Below are positions 57,171 through 64,000 of a stretch of 64,000 bases of DNA, one piece after another. Numbering within the stretch: position 1 is the stretch's first letter; each line of letters starts with the position of its first letter. The notes under the pieces are model-generated. The model was not told the DNA's origin, did not search any database, and saw only the letters and a list, made by a program, of their open reading frames with translations. This DNA comes from Fasciola hepatica. Taxonomy: Eukaryota; Platyhelminthes; Trematoda; Plagiorchiida; Fasciolidae. The position numbers and the translations under genes are program-made. The DNA is taken from NCBI GenBank assembly GCA_948099385.1, contig CANUEZ040000117.1, positions 2,032,001 through 2,096,000 on the forward strand, given 5' to 3'.

Positions 57171-59719
57171 GGTTGTGAGCTCCTGATACTTTTGCCACTG
57201 CTCTTATGACTGTGGAGGTAAAGCTGTCTCGCTACTTATGGCTTTCAAACAAAACACTCAACCCGCAGTGTTGGAGCCGAGGAAGCTCGCCGAGAGCACA
57301 ACGATACGGATACTCGATTGGTTTCGGCCACTTCCATTCTGTCGAAACCGAACTGAACTGAAATCAGGGATATATTGAGTGGCTGCATTTGAATGCCCTA
57401 TTCCGACACTTGAGAAAAAACGCAAGGCGTAGAACTGGCCGTTTTCCGTCCTTGTCAGATCTTGTGGCGAGGAATCACTATCGCAGTCGCCGAACCGGAT
57501 AACCAAGGATGCCACTTTGACTCATAAGGACAGAGACTCAAGAAATACTATCAATTACTTATCAGACCGTTCAGCTTTTTCTAAAGCAACCAACACAAAT
57601 TCCAGTTCATGCGCATCATGCTAATATACCACCACACTCAGCTGATTGACCGACAAATGCTTTGCTCTGCCAGACGAAACATACCCATACAATGTCGTAC
57701 GTTACCAGAAATGACGCTGAATAACACTGAAGGCAAATGGGTCAACATTCACATATCTATTTGTCAGTGAAAAGGCATATTAACGCTCAAGTCCATGCGG
57801 AGATTTCCCACTTTATTATCCGTTACAACAGCCCACCTTTCTCCCGAACGGTAGCCGGCTGGAAATTGACTCTCCACTTTCTTGGGACCCCCCAGTTGCG
57901 CTTTCTCATTTCTGAATGGCACAAGTTACTGATCCTGAATTTAAACTCACCTTTTTATGGACTGCTGTCTCTCCCACATCCACCAGTGTTCACTTTCAAG
58001 AAATTGGTCTCATGTCTCCCTGCTTTAAAACTCATTCCATTTATTGAACTCCGGTAAATCCGTCATTCAGGGTCTGCATCATTTTCATGGATCGCTATCC
58101 TCTTTGCATGCATCAACTTTTCTGAGAACACTACTTTACAACTTTTTTCTTCCTTTTCTTCTTGTTCAAAATTTACTCTATCTGCAGAACCTTAGTAGGC
58201 CCTCGTTTACCTCAGCTTGCATCATTTTCATTCATAATGCCTCCTTTGCACTGCGTTAACGACTTTTCGATGCCTCCACCCAGCATCACCGCACAGCACG
58301 GATTCGAAACTGGTTTAAAAATGCCGCGCAAACCATTAATAAAATGATCCATTCAAACTGTTGCTGGCTATGTTTATCCATTGCTGATACTCTTGACTTT
58401 CATACTTTGAATTTTGAATATTTCATCTTATTGAGTAACGTGTTACACCATGATCATGCACTAGCGCTTGCTTCTCGACCATGGCCGAGAAATATACCAA
58501 TATTATTATTATAAGCGAGATGCAGCGGAACCATAGGTTTATGCTGCTTCAGTTAAGAGCAACCATGCGAGTGCCGAAATCACTCTTTGAATGCATCAAC
58601 ACAAAGTAGCCTCCAATTTGATTAAATCTTTGAGAACATGATCAGTGTAAGGTGAAGCGCTAGGGAGATGGATCATTTATGGGCTAGAATCAGTGAAAGT
58701 CCGGAGGCATGCTGGCGGGGAGTTAGGAGACTCCAATTTGCCACGCAAAGCAGGTTCGCCTTTTATAGCGTGGGAGGTGTGGGGGCAAATCGACTCGGTT
58801 AAGAGTTGCTACGAGGAGGTCATTCAAGAGTGGAAAGCTTACATGGGGCTCTCCTCAAGGTATCCGGGAGTTGCCAGGCTTGAGTTTGTTTCGCCAAGCA
58901 CGGCAGTGAAACAGCTTAACTACAGCCTTTGAGGATGTGCTGAGGTGCTGATATTTATTAGGGTCGAGAGGCAGGCGCTTTTCGTGGTGAGGGTCGATGA
59001 CGAGGAGGACAGAAAGGTCAAGATTGTCAGAACAGAGAAGGGGTGGTAAGAGGACATATAAACCCAGTCTATTTTATGTACCTTCTCTTTATTACATGAT
59101 AAATACAAAATTTCGGGAGGGGGTCGCCGCCAATTTGAGGCTGCCGACTGGTGGAACTTCATTTGAGAAGACTAACCCGTCAATGGTGAAGTACGTAAGG
59201 AGAGCCAATAAGTCAGAGGCTTAGGTGCTGGGAGGGGTAGAGGGTTTTGGGACACCAAGGCAGGAGAAGGGCGACGAGAATGGTAATCAATGAAAGCTTT
59301 GGAATTTGACGCTGAGTTAATAGCGGTGGGTGAGCCCCTTGCTGTGATTAATTCAAAGAGCATTCGGGGCCTTGCGCGATCTGGTATAAGTCACTTCTGT
59401 TTGGCTAGCTTGCGCTGTTGAAAAAATGAGAGGAGCTGCAGTGTTCAAGGCATGGATCAAGACGTGGATTAGCGGGGTTTAAGCAGTATGAGAGGATAGA
59501 GAAGCGAGAGTTCCAACAACGTGAGGATCAGAAGAATGAGCGAGGCCATTCCAATTCGGAGGATAGAATATGGTGTGCGCGAGAAGTAGCAGGAAAAGTA
59601 CATCGGAGCAGCGGAAGAGTTTCGGTCCCGAAGGAGGCAAACGGGTTAACACAAAACGACGCAACGGTTATTGCTTGGGAAGTAATGTGTGTCCCGACCG
59701 TTGATACCAGGTAAGCTGA
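57171..59719. other. no recognisable gene; one ATT-type tail
   Basis: The plus strand is pyrimidine-rich at 57750-58300. CATGGCCGAGAAATATACC followed by AATATTATTATTAT at 58490-58522 looks like a variant of the CATGC...AATAAACC-(ATT)n tail, so a retroposon 3' end is likely just before it. A 79-codon frame at 58693-58932 has no recognisable motif. Confidence 0.4.
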
Positions 59720-60013
59720 TGATGAATACCACTGCCGGAGGGTTATTCTCCCTGGCTGGCAGGCTACATATTCGGTCCACCCTCCAAGTCTGACACCGTG
59801 GATGAGAGCGGAGAGGATGGGAGGGCTACCATAGAAAGACTGGCAGGTCAGAGGGAGGTCGAAGTTGTAAGCAATGATTTTCTCACTAGCATGATAACAA
59901 ATGTCAGCAATAAGAACATCCGCCACAGAGGTTAGTTTAGATAGGTCCGGGGTTGGTGGGCTGTAGATTCGACCAAGAATGTCCTGGCCAGAGAAGTGTA
60001 TGAATAACAGCAT
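59720..60013 (-). pseudogene. LINE-1 family endonuclease remnant
   Basis: On the minus strand KIIAYNFDLPLTCQSFYGSP, ILSALIHGVRLGGWTEYV and ACQPGR align closely with copy 1 (KIIAGDFNLPSICWSSYTSP, STFLSCVRLGGWTQHV). The catalytic GDFN is changed to YNFD. The rest of the open frame, down to 59528, does not match the LINE clearly. Confidence 0.7.
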
Positions 60014-60936
60014 GAGATTGATGAGGTCAAAAAGGGACGGCCAAAAAAGCTAGTGGAGGGAGGCCCCACAACAGTGCTTACTTTCTGTTAGTCACATAAA
60101 TCACTTGTTCTTCCGCCTACGCCCACGAGGGACGACGACTCACCCAGCCCCTTATCTACAAATTCCGACCCACCGCTCAATTTTATCGATTTTCACGTCT
60201 CTCATAGGCAGCCCCTGACTTGCAAGCTGTCACTACTTGTGAAGCCCGATGTATTCCCACGGCGAATAATTTTTCTGAAAACCGCTGCCGAAAGTCGACT
60301 GGCAGAGAAAAGCAGTACCTGGGTACAAATTCAAAAGTATCAAATCTCGTCTCTTTTTCCTCCCCTAAGTTATCTGCCCCGGTTTAACTTATTGAAACCG
60401 CTCTCTATCACCATCTTGACCTTCTTACCTTTCTGAAGGCCTTTCTCTGCAAACAATCATCTACTGACCATTCTAGTGACAGCCAACTCTGTGTGACAGA
60501 CCATACTGAAATTGTGAGTACAGCTCCCTCAACCAGGATGGCCCATCAATTAGCCCAAACGAGCACTGTTTCTCCATGAACATGCTGAGTGTTATATTAC
60601 CAACTAAGCAGGAAAAATCAACCTGAAAATCCTAATCCCGATGTACAATCATGGAAGGCTGGCTTGCTTGACAAAGAACAAATACCAGTTTCCTGAACCA
60701 TGACCTTCAGTCCGAAAACCTCTGCCAGCAGATTCATTTGAATACGTCTTTCACAATCCCCAGCTGAAACTTCGTTCGGACTGCTGCCCTGGAATGACTT
60801 ATTTCAAACCCCGCTGGAAGCTGGTGTGCCCGTAAAAAGGCATGGCTGAACCTCCAGACTTTGTTCGGTCAGAAGTAGGGAAAAATAAACCATCTCCGGA
60901 AGCTGCAAAACAGCAAACGCAAAAAATTATGATCAG
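60014..60936. other. no confident gene; region before the transposase
   Basis: Scattered weak resemblance to LINE-1 endonuclease and linker around 60440-60670 was not strong enough to call. AAAAATAAACCATCTCCGG near 60882-60900 recalls the dispersed tail. The first exons of the transposase would be expected here, but I could not identify them. Confidence 0.3.
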
Positions 60937-62441
60937 GCGGGTGGGACATAAAGGGCTATTTAAATAGCCCGGAATCCGTCGACTTCCAGATGAATATCGA
61001 TGGGTCGTCAATTTATCATTCTTCTACAATACAATTGTGGCCTATTCTGGCACGTGTGGTGCGTCCGAGATGTCTGGCCGTTTTTCCGGTTGGCATTTAT
61101 TGCGGTTCAGGGAAGCCGCAACCGATAAACACGTATCTGGAAGAGACGGTATTGGAATTACGAGATGTAATTGACGGCGGAATCAACTATCTTGGGTCAT
61201 CAGTAGCATGTAAACTGGTGTCAGTGGTATGCGACACACCTGCCCGGGCTTACGTTCGTCAAGTTAAATGTCCGACAGGCCACTTCGGGTGTGATAGATG
61301 CATACAGCGTGGTCTGCATATCACAGGGAGAATAACGTTTCCATTGGTGGACGCTCGACCGCGTACTGATGCTGATTTTCGCCTCTTTGTATACAAACGT
61401 CACCATATTGGTGAAAGCCCGTTCGTTTCAATTCCAGTTGATATGGTGGCAAAATTTCCGCTGGATTATATGCATTTAGTCTGTTTGGGTGTCATGCAGA
61501 AATTGTTAAATGCATGGCTAAAGGGCAGCCGAACAGAACGTTTTCGCTTGAGCCCGGCGACAGTCACAGAACTGGGAAATCGTATTGTTGGAAACCACTG
61601 CAACATCCCGTGTGACTTTCAACGCCTGTGCCGTCACACTCGGGATTTGGAACGCTGGAAAGCGTCCGAGTATAGACAAATCCTTTTGTGTATAGGCCCC
61701 GTTTGTTTGTTGCATTTGCTACCTGATGAGCACTATAAACATTTTCTGCTATTATTCATTGCTGTATATACATTTTCTCATCCCCTTTTACACACTGAGT
61801 ATCTTGACTTTGCTCACAGACTTTTATTACTTTTTGTTCAACAAATGTCTGTATTATATGGTCTGCAGGATTTAGTCTATAATGTGCATTGCTTAATTCA
61901 TTTGTCAGAAGATGTCCGGAAACACGGTGTGTTGGACAATTTCTCATGTTTTCCATTTGAGTCACATCTTGCGAAACTGAAATCATTTATAAAGGGGCCG
62001 GCTAAACCAGCTGAGCAATTGTATAAACGGCTCCACAAACTGAATAACAACTTCGAAACCATCACTGAAGAAACCCCCACGGATGATTTGTCCCTCCCAG
62101 TATCTCGCATCCCCCGTAGTAGACAATTTGTCGTTCTTAATGGTGTTTTATTTTCAGTAGATAAGCCCAACAACGTCATCATCATTAACGGACGTCCCGC
62201 GGAAATTGCCAGTTTCCTGGAGGATAATGTTTTCTTCAAATACTTCATTTCACCGGGCAATTTTTTCACGTACGCGTTAAAATCAAGCCAGTTGTACGTA
62301 TTTCCTGTGGGGGATTTAGATTCCACTTTGCACAGTGCACCCATCCAGACAGACGTCATCTGCTATCGGGAAAGGAAGTGCCGGACTCATGCCCGGAATA
62401 CTACTTTAGACCTATGTAATATACGGGTAAGTCAGTGGTAG
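60937..62441 (+). CDS. CACTA/TNP2-like transposase, long intact frame
   Basis: This would excise and insert a DNA transposon. A candidate splice acceptor ends at 60936 and the frame is open from there; the first ATG is at 60990. Motifs in order: VDFQMNIDGSSIYHSS (first acid), WPILARV, VSVVCDTPARAYVRQVKC (second acid), CPTGHFGCDRC (zinc-like), FPLDYMHLVCLGVMQKLL, VHCLIHLSEDVRKHGVLDNF followed by SCFPFESHLAKLK, and near the end NFFTYALKSSQLYVF. This pattern is that of animal TNP2/Transposase_21-like proteins. About 200 N-terminal residues of usual family members are missing. The stop at 62439-62441 lies within a possible intron (62427-62457). No internal stop or shift, unlike almost every other frame here. 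Confidence 0.75.
60953..60970. repeat. perfect 18 bp palindrome
   Basis: GGGCTATTTAAATAGCCC reads the same on both strands. It overlaps the first codons of the transposase frame, so it may be chance or a site for a dimeric protein. Confidence 0.6.
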
Positions 62442-62457
62442 TATAACATTTAAATAG

Positions 62458-63978
62458 ACAAACTTGGTAATGCCATCGATTTTGAGCATCAGCTGGTTCA
62501 TCAGTCAAGTGATGCTTCCACCGATGAAACGGAGAAGCAGACATACTTCTCGCAGCACTACTCCACAAGAAATAGGTAATTACCCATTTAAATTCACATA
62601 CCTAAAGGGTTCCCGTGGAATTCTCTTCCAACGAGAGTCCCCAGGCGATGCGGAGAATTCTAAAACCAGTTACGCTGGACTTACCACCCTCCCCATTGCC
62701 CATTTTGGAACGACTTGGGGGAATGCAAAGGTACATTTCTAACATGCACAACCAAATTCCGTTTTAGTTCGCCTCAATTGTCCTCACAGTCCACTTTGTC
62801 TGCACACGCTAGCACCCGAGTGACAGTCGCATCCTCAAGGTAATTATTACTTTTGTTTCATATTGCCCATTTAATTACAAGTAGCGGCTCAAGCACCAGC
62901 GCCACGCAAATGAACTTGGCCCCTCACCTGCGCCAATTACTATGTAAGTTCACATGCACTGCCGTTACCTTATGTTTTAGTAAACCAAGAAAAAATTCTA
63001 CTGTCCATAGACAGTCTCACAAAAACTGTGGAGAAACTGAGTGCCTCCATAGAGTCTCTTTCCAACACTATCGGGGCATCATGTTCACAAGGTATACCGC
63101 AGCCAATCACACGTGTGAACACTGTGGATGAATTCCACCATTTACACGACGTCCTAGGAACGCCAGAAGCTTTCAATAAGATGGTAAGTCACTATACGTG
63201 TATGTGACAAATATAGGTAACGACACTGCGGCGGTATATAAATAGAAATCTTCAGGATTCAGTAAAGCAAATGCTGTCTGCTGTGGTGAGCGACGACGTC
63301 GCAGTCAGGTGCTGCTGGCTCGGTAGCAGCAAGAGGATAGCCGTCTGCAATCATAAACTCATAAAAGCAATAAAAGGTATATCGGTTCATTATTGGTCTC
63401 ACCATCTACTAGACGCTATCAGATTCAGTTGGCTTTTTTCCGAGGAACCAACTATGAACATCGACAGACACATCAGAAATTGGTTCCACAACGCTCGTGA
63501 TCGCGGAGCAGGTAGCAGATGTAGTAGGTAAGTAGAATGAAACGGAGTTGCCTTATTGCTTCGCAACGGTTTGCAGAAACAAGTTTACCGTAAGACTAAC
63601 GTTTGAAATACATTTGTCGTTTCTCGAATTACATCGGATTTACGCTTTTTTCCCTAACGCCACTTTCGCTATCCGTATCAAATATGTTCTTCGTGCAAAA
63701 CCAGCAGTTATATGCAAGCGTGTGTTGCTCGGTTTACATCGAAAGACCGCTCCATTACCAAATATTAACACAGATTGATATTTTTTCAACTTGCAACCAT
63801 CATTGAAAAATACCATGCTATTCGTCAGTTATATTTGCATCGGATGTCATTGTCACTTCTTACATAACGGTGCAGTGATTTACTGACAGTTCGCCCATAA
63901 CAGTTTACATTTTTCCCCATCTGCAGATATCGCGATCACCGACAAATGTATCCTACGTTCAATGACAATGTGCTTTGA
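62458..63978 (+). CDS. DUF4806-type protein gene with many very short introns
   Basis: Exons read as 62458-62575, 62608-62730, 62768-62839, 62882-62943, 62981-63183, 63217-63376, 63413-63527 and 63927-63978. Introns are 32, 37, 42, 37, 33, 36 and 399 bases, each GT...AG, and frame is kept across all seven. The protein has a serine-rich middle, a helical stretch (ILLSIDSLTKTVEKLSASIE) and a C-terminal DUF4806-like domain (SDDVAVRCCWLGSSKR, IDRHIRNWFHNARDRGAGSR). It ends at TGA 63976-63978. Such proteins often accompany TNP2-like transposases in animals. Joining to the transposase across 62427-62457 does not keep frame, and no ATG was found for the first exon, so the 5' end is unknown. Confidence 0.72.
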
Positions 63979-64000
63979 TGGATCATTACAAATCTGTACA

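Noticed and set aside
1..64000. tRNA, rRNA and CRISPR-type features
   Set aside because: Scanned by eye for tRNA T-loop patterns, rRNA-like stretches and regularly spaced short repeats; nothing convincing was seen. The tRNA-like piece at 3672-3690 is a primer-binding site.

Overview
The window reads as repeat-rich nuclear DNA of an invertebrate animal, most likely a parasitic flatworm (tapeworm or fluke). There are no bacterial operons. Coding matter is almost entirely retrotransposon and DNA-transposon protein, mostly broken. A Ty3/gypsy element of the CsRn1 type (tRNA-Trp primer site, Gag finger of form C-x2-H-x9-C-x3-C) and two DUF4806-type gene copies with introns of only about 31-42 bases both fit flatworms. 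The species is inference; no ordinary single-copy host gene was recognised.

Layout. 1-3960: 5' part of a gypsy element on the minus strand. 4005-7750: CR1-like LINE ('LINE-1 family') with its 5' end, joined in frame at about 7745 to the last exons of a DUF4806-type gene (to 8519, AATAAA at 8542). 8734-8864: a cluster of GCCCAA palindromes. 8875-12841: a second, longer LINE-1 copy reaching the ORF2 C-terminus. 13739-16148: a 1.2 kb element interrupted by an inverted copy of itself. 16154-16976: an inverted, indel-free copy of the LINE-1 5' end seen at 4005-4827. 20030-41370: remnants of three LINE families on both strands, one gypsy integrase remnant and an older copy of the 1.2 kb element (29400-30090). 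42931-49379: a BEL/Pao element with paired 417 bp LTRs, a 5 bp target duplication, and one reading frame carrying ten stops but no frameshift. 52486-53080: an older BEL LTR with the adjoining 3' internal sequence, inverted. 55549-57170: another LINE. 59720-60013: a LINE-1 endonuclease remnant. 60937-63978: a CACTA/TNP2-like transposase with a long intact frame, followed by a multi-intron DUF4806-type gene.

How it fits together. These are layers of mobile DNA. The LINEs would supply endonuclease and reverse transcriptase; the gypsy and BEL elements encode Gag, protease, reverse transcriptase, RNase H and integrase; the 60.9-64.0 kb locus pairs a cut-and-paste transposase with a companion protein and is the best-preserved coding unit. 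The points most worth following are that locus and its match at 7.7-8.5 kb (same intron positions and phases), the element-within-itself at 13.7-16.1 kb, and the BEL element whose near-identical LTRs contrast with its many stops. Family calls come from remembered motif patterns, not searches; intron boundaries come from GT/AG signals, frame, and agreement between the two copies.
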